Below are positions 1-7,228 of a DNA stretch of 21,723 bases, one piece after another. The position numbers were made by a program, and so were the translations under genes. Below the pieces are notes generated by a model. The model was not told the origin of the DNA, did not search any database, and saw only the letters and a list, made by a program, of their open reading frames with translations. The DNA is from a bacterium (lineage in GTDB: Bacteria > AUK180), in NCBI GenBank assembly GCA_030622125.1, contig JAUXGM010000017.1, positions 1 through 21,723 on the forward strand, read 5' to 3'. Each line of letters opens with the position of its first letter. Positions within the stretch are counted from its first letter, which is position 1.

Positions 1-8
1 ACCGAAAA

Positions 9-43
9 CAATTGACAATTGACAATGAACAATTGACAATGAA
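9..43. repeat. Heptamer tandem repeat (CAATTGA/CAATGAA, five units)
   Basis: Five consecutive 7-base units of the form CAATTGA or CAATGAA run without interruption. The order is type A, A, B, A, B, where B differs in the last letters. The array is non-coding and lies downstream of the minus-strand NicO gene. Heptamer arrays of similar character occur at the other end of the window (21374-21400 and 21432-21473), so this looks like a genome-wide class of intergenic repeat. Confidence 0.85.
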
Positions 44-74
44 AAAAAAACAAATACAAACTCCGAAAACAGGC

Positions 75-133
75 GGGACGTACCTCGGATGTTCAGGTGC
101 GTCCCAAGAAAGTTGAGGTGTGTCCCGGATTCT
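75..133. repeat. REP-like palindromic cluster
   Basis: Three related 11-base arms are visible. GGGACGTACCT at 75-85 is the inverted complement, with one G-T wobble position, of AGGTGCGTCCC at 95-105, and the two could fold into a hairpin with a 9-base loop. The second arm is repeated directly as AGGTGTGTCCC at 116-126. The last 15 bases (119-133) recur in inverted orientation at 21660-21674. Two close GC-rich palindromic arms in AT-rich intergenic DNA is how REP elements look. It might also be a transcription stop for the minus-strand operon, but no run of T follows on that strand. Confidence 0.6.
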
Positions 134-181
134 ATTTTACGATGAATATTAAAGGTATTTTTCACGCCACTTTTTTAAATT

Positions 182-1078
182 TTATAGATTTCCAAAAAAC
201 AGAACAATACCGAGAAAAAAGATTAAAAGCCCACCGCCAAACTTAAAGATAACTTGAAATGTTTTCATCAATCTGTCTTTTTTCGAAGTTATTCTCACTA
301 CGGTATTTTTAGCGACAATTGATATAATACCGCTGATTGATATGGTTATCGACATTCCCATACCCATAGCAATTACCGAAATTATTCCGAGAGGAATGAT
401 TTCCATGGAAAGAGAAAATAACATTATAAGAATACCCCCGGTACAGGGGATCATTCCTATTGTTAGAATAAGAGGTAAGGTACTTTTTTGAGGAGATTTT
501 GAGATATCCATTTCATTTTTCGGATCCTGTTTCTTTTTCAGATCCAAAAGCCCCGTGATAATTAAGAATAAACCTATGAAAGTAATAATTCCATAACTTA
601 TTAAAATTATTGTTCCCTTAATACTCTGAATAGAGTAAAATAGAATCTCATTTAAAATAAAATGCATCACAACTACTATTATAATAGCGGAAAAAGAATG
701 AAGCATTCCGATCGAAACACCTACAAGAATTCCTTTTTTGGCAGTCCCTTCTTCTGAAAGGAAATATGAAAATATCAGGGTCTTACCGTGTCCGGGACCT
801 ACTGCATGGACAATTCCATAGATAAAAGAAAGAAGTAATATTATAATAATGGTTCCGAGTTTTCTTTCTTTCTTGACCTTTCGTGTCAAAGCAGCCATCT
901 GATTATTTATCTTTTTCTGTATAGGTGTAATTATTTCTACTATCTTTCTAATTGGTGCCGGATAAGATATACTCTTTTTATGAGAAGTTCCTTTCTTGTT
1001 ATATTCAAATGGACTATCGGCAAAAATAGTATAACCCGTCAGAAATATTAATGATATAATCAGATATTTCAATCGCAC
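182..1078 (-). CDS. NicO-family nickel/cobalt (divalent metal) exporter
   Basis: This 298-residue inner-membrane protein probably expels divalent metal cations (Ni, Co or a related metal) in the RcnA/NicO manner. It begins with a signal-like segment (residues 4-20), then a basic periplasmic stretch, then about six membrane helices (about 76-95, 117-140, 156-178, 202-222, 226-255, 276-297). The NicO signature HAVGPGHGKT is at residues 91-100 and a second family motif, PCTGG, at 211-215. The loop at 180-200 is lysine-rich and lacks the histidine cluster known from Escherichia coli RcnA. The start is a GTG at 1076-1078 preceded by a weak GGAA. It overlaps the last bases of the DUF1007 gene, so the two are co-transcribed and probably translationally coupled. 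Family assignment is firm; the metal is not known. Confidence 0.88.
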   Translation of the reverse strand: MRLKYLIISLIFLTGYTIFADSPFEYNKKGTSHKKSISYPAPIRKIVEIITPIQKKINNQMAALTRKVKKERKLGTIIIILLLSFIYGIVHAVGPGHGKTLIFSYFLSEEGTAKKGILVGVSIGMLHSFSAIIIVVVMHFILNEILFYSIQSIKGTIILISYGIITFIGLFLIITGLLDLKKKQDPKNEMDISKSPQKSTLPLILTIGMIPCTGGILIMLFSLSMEIIPLGIISVIAMGMGMSITISISGIISIVAKNTVVRITSKKDRLMKTFQVIFKFGGGLLIFFLGIVLFFGNL

Positions 1079-1677
1079 TTTATTTTCCAGAATCTAACGA
1101 TGATCTCTTGCAGGAATTTCTGCTTTTTGTAAGTCTTTCTCTTCACCCTGTCATAGATATTGTAATCGTATTTGATACTTTTTGAATCATAAAAAGTAAC
1201 CGGGTTATTTGGTAAAAGAGTTATTGCACAGTAAATGGTTGCATCCGACATGGCAAAACGAAGCTTAATCGGATCCTTGCCGGCTTTTACATTACAGAAT
1301 AAAAAGAATTCAAATTCCATTCTGTTATTATGTATCGATGCCTTGAAATTCTTTGATTTCTCCATTTTAAAGATATTATCATCTATAGAAATATATGCAT
1401 AGTAATTAAGATTTACGACATTCTTAAAGATAACATTTTTTATTTCTTGAATTTCCTTTTTGTCAAATTTACCATTTTTATTTAGATCAAAATCATTTAT
1501 AACGGAAATACTGAAATATTCGTCAAATACCCATTTAATTTTTAGACCTGAAAGACCATCACCGTCAAAAATGAATTTAACGGAATAATCAATAAATAAA
1601 TGTGGATGACAAAAAGTGTATTGAATAAAAAAAAAGAAAATAAATATTAAAGTTATCTTAAATCCATTATTTTTCAT
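1069..1677 (-). CDS. DUF1007 periplasmic protein, partner of NicO exporter
   Basis: This is a 202-residue exported protein of the DUF1007 (COG3683) family, which is commonly encoded beside NicO exporters and thought to be their periplasmic component. The start at 1677 is preferred because AGGAGT lies at 1684-1689 on the minus strand; an upstream ATG at 1704 would add nine residues before the signal peptide. Residues 8-23 are a hydrophobic signal sequence, immediately followed by HPH (24-26), the usual mature end of this family. Residues 64-75 form an EF-hand-like loop, DLNKNGKFDKKE, with acidic or Asn ligands at the canonical positions and Gly at position 6. The 3' end overlaps the GTG of the exporter gene. 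Function in metal delivery is inferred from context and family. Confidence 0.85.
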   Translation of the reverse strand: MKNNGFKITLIFIFFFFIQYTFCHPHLFIDYSVKFIFDGDGLSGLKIKWVFDEYFSISVINDFDLNKNGKFDKKEIQEIKNVIFKNVVNLNYYAYISIDDNIFKMEKSKNFKASIHNNRMEFEFFLFCNVKAGKDPIKLRFAMSDATIYCAITLLPNNPVTFYDSKSIKYDYNIYDRVKRKTYKKQKFLQEIIVRFWKIKCD

Positions 1678-1711
1678 CAACGGACTCCTAAAAATGAATT
1701 GCACATATTAT

Positions 1712-1740
1712 ATTATAACAAATGAGAGAAAAATAATCAA
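1712..1740 (-). promoter_or_regulatory. Promoter of the DUF1007-nicO operon
   Basis: On the minus strand the sequence reads TTGATT (1735-1740), a 17-base spacer, then TATAAT (1712-1717). A second overlapping TATAAT lies at 1707-1712. Transcription would start near 1705, giving a leader of about 28 bases that contains the AGGAGT ribosome binding site. Confidence 0.7.
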
Positions 1741-1843
1741 TAATATTTTTGTTTTCTATTGTTACAATATGAAAATGTTAATTTTTTCAAAATTATTTTG
1801 AAATTATTGCAATATCTTTTCACCTTTCATTTTAATAATATTA

Positions 1844-1872
1844 ACCACAGATTTGACAGATTTGACAGATTA
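1844..1872. repeat. Short tandem repeat after CCACAG
   Basis: After ACCACAG the 9-base unit ATTTGACAG occurs twice in a row and is followed by ATTA. ACCACAGATT-type sequences with short tandem units are common dispersed intergenic repeats in many bacterial genomes. Here the unit is in no gene. Confidence 0.5.
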
Positions 1873-2030
1873 AAATTATTAAAATCAGAAAAATCTTTAG
1901 AATTTATCTTTAATTTACTAAATCTTCAAATATCGTTAGAAAAGACATTTGCAATATTTTTTTTTAAAGGAATAAAAAATTAACATTTTGACATAGGAAT
2001 AGCATAATATTTGTGTTTTCCCTTTTGCTC

Positions 2031-2059
2031 TTGCATTTTATCGGATTATTTTTTATAAT
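2031..2059 (+). promoter_or_regulatory. Promoter of the metallophosphoesterase-gltX cluster
   Basis: TTGCAT (2031-2036), a 17-base spacer and TATAAT (2054-2059). The expected start is near 2066, which leaves a very short leader of about 10 bases. The leader still contains AGGTG (2067-2071) just before the ATG at 2076. Confidence 0.7.
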
Positions 2060-2075
2060 ATTATATAGGTGAATT

Positions 2076-2561
2076 ATGAAAATAGGATTTATATCAGATA
2101 CTCATGAACAAGTTGAACAAATAAAAAAAGTAGTAACCTTCTTCAATAGAAGGAATGTAGAAGAAGTTATCCATCTTGGTGATATCTGTTCTCCGATAAT
2201 GGCAAATTATTTTATGAATCTAAAACATCCGTTGAAGATTATTTTCGGTAACAACGATGGAGATCATGACTTTTTAAGAAAGAAATTTAATTTTGCAAAA
2301 TTTTACGATACACCATCGGAACTTAAATTCAAGGGATTTAAAATATTATGTATGCATCAGCCGAATTTTTTGGAGGTCTTTGCAAAAAGTGGAGAATATA
2401 AATTGATTGCTTATGGGCACACACATAAGATAGATAAAAGACACATAAATGAGACATTGATATTAAATCCGGGAGAAGTTGCCAATTTACTTAGCAGTAA
2501 ATCAACAGCAGCGATCTATGACTCCGAAAAGAATGATGCATCTATCTATGAGATAGTCTGA
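2076..2561 (+). CDS. YfcE/MJ0936-type metallophosphoesterase
   Basis: This 161-residue cytoplasmic phosphodiesterase of the calcineurin-like superfamily is the size of the single-domain YfcE/MJ0936 group. All metal-binding motifs are present in order: D8-x-H10, GD at 35-36, GNND at 58-61, H94, and GHTH at 114-117, followed by NPGE (131-134), which is typical of this subgroup. These ligands hold two divalent metals that hydrolyse phosphodiesters; the natural substrate of such proteins is generally unknown. The gene is first in its cluster, has its own promoter and a short leader, and ends one base before gltX. The complete motif set makes an active enzyme very likely. Confidence 0.9.
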   Translation: MKIGFISDTHEQVEQIKKVVTFFNRRNVEEVIHLGDICSPIMANYFMNLKHPLKIIFGNNDGDHDFLRKKFNFAKFYDTPSELKFKGFKILCMHQPNFLEVFAKSGEYKLIAYGHTHKIDKRHINETLILNPGEVANLLSSKSTAAIYDSEKNDASIYEIV

Positions 2562-2562
2562 T

Positions 2563-3954
2563 ATGACAAAAAGAGTAAGAGTAAGATTTGCACCCTCGCC
2601 GACCGGATATTTACACATAGGTGGTATTAGGACCGCACTTTTTAATTATATATATGCCTTAAAACATAATGGAAGATTTTTTTTAAGGATAGAAGACACC
2701 GATCATGTAAGATCAAAAAAAAAATATATCGATTCGATCCTTGACTCAATAAATTGGCTTGGTTTTACCCCGTATGAAGGACCTATATATCAAAGTGAAA
2801 GATTGAACATTTATAAAAAATACGCTGAGCAGCTTGTTAAAGAGAGAAAAGCGTACTATTGTTATTGTACAAAGGAAGATATCAAAAAAGAAAAATTAGC
2901 CGCCGAAAAGAATAAAGTTACATACAAATATAGTGGAAAATGTAGAGCTCATATTGGCGAAAAAGAAAAAAATATTTCGTATTCGATAAGGATCAAAAAT
3001 ATCAAAAGGAAAAATTATATTATAAAAGATCTTATTAGAGGGGATGTAAAGGTTAATTCCGATGAATTTGATGATTATATAATTGTTAAGTCGAATGGTA
3101 CCCCTACATATAGCTTTGCTTGCGTTATTGATGATCACCTTTTAAATATATCACATGTTATTAGAGGTGAAGATCATATAACCAATACCTTTAAACAATT
3201 GATCATATACGATCTTTTAAAATGGGAATATCCTACATTTGCTCATATTCCTTTAATCCACAGTACGGGTGGAAGGCGTCTTTCAAAACGACATGGTGCA
3301 ACTGCACTTATTGAGTATAAAAATATGGGTTATTTAAGAGAGGTCTTAATTAATTACTTATCCTTATTAGGATGGAGTCCTAAAACTGATAAAGAGATAT
3401 TTGATATTGATTTTCTTATAGAGAATTTCAAGTTAGAGGATATATCAAAAAATTCTGCACAATTTGATATAGAAAAACTTAATTGGATGAATGGTGTCTA
3501 CCTTTTTGGTATGGATATTGAGAAAAAAGCGGAACTTGTTATTTCTTATGTGGAGAAATATTATAAATATAAACTCGAAAGAAAGAAACTTATCAATATC
3601 TTGTGTATTTTGGGACCAAGAGGGAGAACACTCAAAGAAATATGGGAACATATCAAATTCTTTTATAAAGCTCCAATTGAATATGCCAAAGGAATTGATA
3701 TTGAAAACAGAAACAAAATAATAAGTTTGATTGAAAAAACTAATTTTAATGATAACACTCTTGAGGAAGCTATAAGGGAATTCTGTCATAAAACCAATAT
3801 GAAACTTCAAAAAATAGCACAGTTTATTCGGGTTGCTATTTCAGGAGAAATCGTTTCTTTAGGTATATTTGAATCAATGAAGATATTGGGTAAACAGGAA
3901 ACATTGAATAGGTTAATGGAGTATGAAAAATGGCTAAAAAAAGTGTCTTCATAA
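2563..3954 (+). CDS. gltX: Glutamyl-tRNA synthetase
   Basis: This 463-residue class I aminoacyl-tRNA synthetase charges tRNA with glutamate. The N-terminal nucleotide-binding signature PSPTGYLHIG is at 11-20, with the HIGH-type motif at 18-21. RIEDTD is at 42-47, and the KMSKS-equivalent LSKRHG at 240-245. Cysteines C100, C102 and C127 in the acceptor-binding insertion match the zinc-binding pattern of many bacterial GluRS. The C-terminal helical anticodon-binding part is full length, so this is GltX and not the short GluQRS. It starts one base after the upstream stop with no clear Shine-Dalgarno, which suggests translational coupling. Its last 25 bases overlap the next gene. Whether it is discriminating or also charges tRNA-Gln cannot be read here. 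Confidence 0.95.
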   Translation: MTKRVRVRFAPSPTGYLHIGGIRTALFNYIYALKHNGRFFLRIEDTDHVRSKKKYIDSILDSINWLGFTPYEGPIYQSERLNIYKKYAEQLVKERKAYYCYCTKEDIKKEKLAAEKNKVTYKYSGKCRAHIGEKEKNISYSIRIKNIKRKNYIIKDLIRGDVKVNSDEFDDYIIVKSNGTPTYSFACVIDDHLLNISHVIRGEDHITNTFKQLIIYDLLKWEYPTFAHIPLIHSTGGRRLSKRHGATALIEYKNMGYLREVLINYLSLLGWSPKTDKEIFDIDFLIENFKLEDISKNSAQFDIEKLNWMNGVYLFGMDIEKKAELVISYVEKYYKYKLERKKLINILCILGPRGRTLKEIWEHIKFFYKAPIEYAKGIDIENRNKIISLIEKTNFNDNTLEEAIREFCHKTNMKLQKIAQFIRVAISGEIVSLGIFESMKILGKQETLNRLMEYEKWLKKVSS

Positions 3955-5258
3955 TCGGAGGTGGACCAGCCGGCTATGTTTCTGCTATAAAAGCAGCACA
4001 ATTAGGTTTTGAGGTAACAATAGCTGAAAAAAACAGCTTTGGTGGAACCTGTTTGAATAGAGGCTGTATTCCAATGAAGGCGTTGCTTCACATAACTTCC
4101 TTTCTTGATAAAAATTATAGGCGAATGGGAATTAATTTTGATAACCTTACCTATGATCTTGATAAATTCAGAGCCTGGAAAGATCAGGCAGTGAAAAAAG
4201 CCGTTAAAGGAGTGGAAATACTACTTAAAAAAAATAATGTCAACATTGCCAAAGGTGAAGCGTTTTTACTTGGTGAGAATAAAGTAAAGGTAAATGAAAG
4301 TATTTATGAACCCGATCATATTATATTGGCAATGGGTTCAGAACCGAATATCCCCTCCTTTATTAAAAAAACGGAATATATATGGACATCGGATGATGCA
4401 TTGGAATTAAAGGAAGTTCCCAATAGGTTATTGATTATTGGAGGTGGTATAATAGGCGTTGAGACGGCAACATTATATAACCGTCTTGGTTCGGAAGTTA
4501 CTATCTTTGATATGCTTGAAAATGTCGGCGGCGTTGGTCTTGATAAAGAGATCGCAAATGAATTAAAAAAGCAAATAAATGGAAATGGAATAAAAACGAT
4601 TTTGGGAAATAAGATAGACAAGATTGATGGTAACAAAATTAGTGTAGGAGATAATATCTATGAGGGGGATAGGATACTACTCGCAATGGGAAGAAAATCA
4701 AATCTAAATAGTAATATTTCCGAAGTAGGAATAATAACTAACAAAAATAAAATACAGGTTAATAACTATTACGAAACAAACCTACGGTCAATATTTGCAA
4801 TTGGTGATCTTATAGATGGACCTATGCTTGCTCATAAAGCTTCAAATGATGGATGCAAACTTATTTCATACCTTGCAAAAATCAGCATTGAAAGTTATGA
4901 TATTCCGTCTGTAATTTATACCCATCCCGAGATTGCAAGTGTCGGACTTTCCGAAGAGGCGGCACGGAAAAAATATGATGATATTAAGATGTCTCGATTC
5001 CCAATATCTGCAAATGCAAGAGCGAACTGCACTAAGGAACTCAAGGGAATGGTAAAACTTATTACTGTAAATAATAGAATTATCGGTGTTCATCTTTTTG
5101 GTGATAACGCCTCAGAAATGATATGGTCATTTTCATATTTTATAAATAAAGGAATAGATATAAATGAAATGAATGGAATTGTTTTTCCACATCCGACATA
5201 TTCGGAAGCGATTGGCGAGGCGATTTTGGGAGTATCCGATAGTATGATACATATTTAG
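3930..5258 (+). CDS. lpd: Dihydrolipoamide dehydrogenase
   Basis: This 442-residue FAD-dependent disulfide oxidoreductase reoxidises dihydrolipoyl groups of 2-oxoacid dehydrogenase or glycine-cleavage complexes with NAD+. The FAD-binding GGGPAG is at 10-15. The redox pair C41-x4-C46 sits in GGTCLNRGC. The NAD-binding IGGGIIGVE begins about residue 170 and is followed by an acidic residue after the second strand. The catalytic His-Glu pair is H421 and E426 (HPTYSE). M48 replaces the usual Ser/Thr after the second cysteine. The ribosome binding site TGGAG lies inside the end of gltX, and the two genes overlap by 25 bases. No E1, E2, lipoyl or glycine-cleavage gene is nearby, so its complex is encoded elsewhere. 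A related flavoprotein disulfide reductase is possible but less likely. Confidence 0.88.
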   Translation: MAKKSVFIIGGGPAGYVSAIKAAQLGFEVTIAEKNSFGGTCLNRGCIPMKALLHITSFLDKNYRRMGINFDNLTYDLDKFRAWKDQAVKKAVKGVEILLKKNNVNIAKGEAFLLGENKVKVNESIYEPDHIILAMGSEPNIPSFIKKTEYIWTSDDALELKEVPNRLLIIGGGIIGVETATLYNRLGSEVTIFDMLENVGGVGLDKEIANELKKQINGNGIKTILGNKIDKIDGNKISVGDNIYEGDRILLAMGRKSNLNSNISEVGIITNKNKIQVNNYYETNLRSIFAIGDLIDGPMLAHKASNDGCKLISYLAKISIESYDIPSVIYTHPEIASVGLSEEAARKKYDDIKMSRFPISANARANCTKELKGMVKLITVNNRIIGVHLFGDNASEMIWSFSYFINKGIDINEMNGIVFPHPTYSEAIGEAILGVSDSMIHI

Positions 5259-5267
5259 GAGGATTGA

Positions 5268-5969
5268 ATGAAGAAAAATTTGATTGTATTGCTTACCTTT
5301 ACTTTTGTATTGGTATTTGGTTTATCTTCGGAAGAGATAGATAACTTCTTTGATAAATGGGATGATGCCGAAGGGCTAAAAAGTATAATAACTTATGTGC
5401 TTTCAATTGACGAACGATCGGAAACGGATTGTTTATACATTGAGAAGGCATATTTTTATACCGGTAGAAATTTTGAAGATAAAAAAGATCGAGTTAAAAA
5501 TTTCAAGAAAGCAGTTGAATGGGCTGATGAGGGATTGAAGATCAATCCTGATAATGTTGATATTCTCTATTATAAAGCAGCGGCGTTTGGCAAGATCGGT
5601 ATAGCAAAAGGAGTGTTAAAATCACTGTTCTTAGTTAAGCCGATCAAAAAGTTATGCAATAGAATATTGGAATTGGATAAAAATTATCCAGGTGCCTATC
5701 ATATTTTAGGAGTGATGTACAGAAAACTTCCCGGCTGGAAAGGGGGAGATAAGAAAAAATCAGAGGAGTATTTAAAAAAAGCAATTGAATTAGAGCCCAA
5801 TTTTTCACTCCACTTTTATGAACTTGCAGAAACCGAATTAAAACTTAAGAAAAAAAAGGAAGCGAAAGAAATTTTGAATAAAATAATAAAAGAAGATTTT
5901 GATAAAGATTTAGTGCAGCAAGGAATAGATAAAAAAGCAGCAAAAGAAATGATTACTAAATTAAAATAG
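5268..5969 (+). CDS. Exported TPR-repeat protein (TatT/RMD-like)
   Basis: This 233-residue protein has an N-terminal signal peptide (residues 1-20) and helical tetratricopeptide-type repeats, so it is probably periplasmic or membrane-attached. TPR-like units are seen around residues 76-98 (ending in KINPDN), about 125-170 and 170-205 (KKAIELEPNF). The central part (KGVLKSLFLVKPIKKL, then LGVMYRKLPGWKGG) resembles the arrangement of TRAP-transporter T-component and RMD-type TPR proteins, but I cannot confirm either. There is no lipobox cysteine. A strong AGGAGG ribosome binding site precedes the ATG, 9 bases after lpd. No TRAP transporter genes are in the window. Its partner protein is unknown. 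Confidence 0.75.
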   Translation: MKKNLIVLLTFTFVLVFGLSSEEIDNFFDKWDDAEGLKSIITYVLSIDERSETDCLYIEKAYFYTGRNFEDKKDRVKNFKKAVEWADEGLKINPDNVDILYYKAAAFGKIGIAKGVLKSLFLVKPIKKLCNRILELDKNYPGAYHILGVMYRKLPGWKGGDKKKSEEYLKKAIELEPNFSLHFYELAETELKLKKKKEAKEILNKIIKEDFDKDLVQQGIDKKAAKEMITKLK

Positions 5970-5972
5970 ATA

Positions 5973-5997
5973 CTAAATAGAAACTATAACTATTTAG
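5973..5997. promoter_or_regulatory. Inverted repeat in front of the FAD oxidase gene
   Basis: CTAAATAG (5973-5980) and CTATTTAG (5990-5997) are perfect inverted complements separated by 9 bases. The right arm runs into the AGGAA (5996-6000) that is the only candidate ribosome binding site for the gene at 6011. It has no T-run, so it is not an intrinsic terminator. It could be an operator or a hairpin masking the binding site. Confidence 0.4.
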
Positions 5998-6010
5998 GAA
6001 TTATTACGGT

Positions 6011-7228
6011 ATGAAGAGAGAAGATAGAAAGATATACAACCTTATTTACAGTTATGATTCAACTGTTTCCTCAATCCCGGAGAGGAAAATACCGTTACAA
6101 GTTATTTTTCCCGAATGTGAAGAAGACATTGTCGAAATTGTGAAAGATTCAAACAAAAAAGGAATACCACTCTATATTCGTGGAAGTGGAAGTTCGGTTG
6201 TCGGAAATTCCGTACCGGTTGAAAAAGGAATTATTGTTTCACTTGAGAAAATGGATAAAATCAAAAGTTTATCAAGAGTAGGTAGACTAATTACCGTTGA
6301 AGCAGGTATTACAGTTGAAAAAGCAAATAGATATTTAAAAAAATATAATTTATTTATTCCGGGTTATCCCGCATCATATAAGTTTTCATCTGTTGGTGGT
6401 AATCTTGCATCGAACTCTTCGGGACTTCTTGGAATACGATATGGCATACTTGCTGATTATGTCAAAAAACTCAGGATAGTTACCGGTTCCGGAGAATTGT
6501 TGGAAATAGGATATAATGCCCAAAGATCATCTATCGGGGATGTTCTAAAAGGTTTGTTCTTGGGAAGTTTCGGTAAATACGGTATAATATACGAGGCAAC
6601 ATTAGGACTTTTACCGATAGAAAAGAAGGTGTATGAATATACCTACCAATTTGATACTCCGGATACGGTTTTACGATTCATAAATGAGATTTATGGAAAA
6701 GGAATTCTACCGATTAAGATGGAAATCATAGGCAATACTATCTCGGATTTAATACTAAATAGAAATGAATATTATATGATAATAATGACGGATAAGAGAT
6801 TGAAGGGCGTAAAAAAGGTTGAAATAGTAAATATTAGAACTCAACTGTCTCCGATATTATCTTCAATACGGAAACATAAATTTAGTATTGATCTTTCAAT
6901 TGATCTTCAATATTTTAATGAATTTAATGAACTTATCGAAAAGAAGAAGGATGAAAATATTTTTATCGGTTATTATGGGCATATTGGTGATGGACTCTTT
7001 CATTTGAATATATGTTTTGATAAGGAAACCGATAAGGTAAGAGAAGTTAAAAATTCTATATTTGATTTTGTTGAAAAGGTAAATGGTGTTATAAGCGGTG
7101 AACACGGGTATGGATATACAAAACGGACATGGGCAAAAAAAGAACTTGCCGCTAATATCAAATACCTTAGAAGAATCAAAGGGATTTTTGATCCGAATAA
7201 TATTTTAAATAGGGGATTGGATCTATGA
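6011..7228 (+). CDS. GlcD/DLD-type FAD-linked oxidase
   Basis: This 405-residue flavoprotein belongs to the FAD-binding type 4 (VAO/GlcD) family, which oxidises 2-hydroxyacids such as D-lactate, glycolate or D-2-hydroxyglutarate. The N-terminal FAD-binding domain shows RGSGSSVVGNSV (about 57-68) and GGNLASNSSG around 130. The C-terminal domain has GHIGDG (323-328), FHLN (330-333) and SGEHG (362-366), the metal- and flavin-proximal motifs of the family. It is shorter than the usual roughly 460 residues, with the central substrate domain reduced, so the substrate cannot be guessed. There is no Fe-S partner domain and no glcE/glcF neighbour. The start follows AGGAA and an inverted repeat; its stop overlaps the next ATG (ATGA). 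Confidence 0.85.
   Translation: MKREDRKIYNLIYSYDSTVSSIPERKIPLQVIFPECEEDIVEIVKDSNKKGIPLYIRGSGSSVVGNSVPVEKGIIVSLEKMDKIKSLSRVGRLITVEAGITVEKANRYLKKYNLFIPGYPASYKFSSVGGNLASNSSGLLGIRYGILADYVKKLRIVTGSGELLEIGYNAQRSSIGDVLKGLFLGSFGKYGIIYEATLGLLPIEKKVYEYTYQFDTPDTVLRFINEIYGKGILPIKMEIIGNTISDLILNRNEYYMIIMTDKRLKGVKKVEIVNIRTQLSPILSSIRKHKFSIDLSIDLQYFNEFNELIEKKKDENIFIGYYGHIGDGLFHLNICFDKETDKVREVKNSIFDFVEKVNGVISGEHGYGYTKRTWAKKELAANIKYLRRIKGIFDPNNILNRGLDL

Larger units (their letters stand above)
1678..2075. other. Divergent intergenic region
   Basis: This 398-base gap lies between the minus-strand metal operon and the plus-strand housekeeping cluster. It holds the two outward-facing promoters (1712-1740 minus, 2031-2059 plus) and a small repeat at 1844-1872. 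An open frame at 1759-1983 is rich in Phe, Leu, Asn and Lys, covers the repeat and has no ribosome binding site, so I do not regard it as a gene. I see no stable RNA. Confidence 0.6.

Noticed and set aside
9-43. Possible CRISPR array from the short repeats
   Set aside because: The units are 7 bases without spacers; no cas gene is present.
1759-1983. 74-codon plus-strand open frame in the divergent intergenic region
   Set aside because: No ribosome binding site, biased composition, and it runs through a short tandem repeat; two promoters explain the region better.
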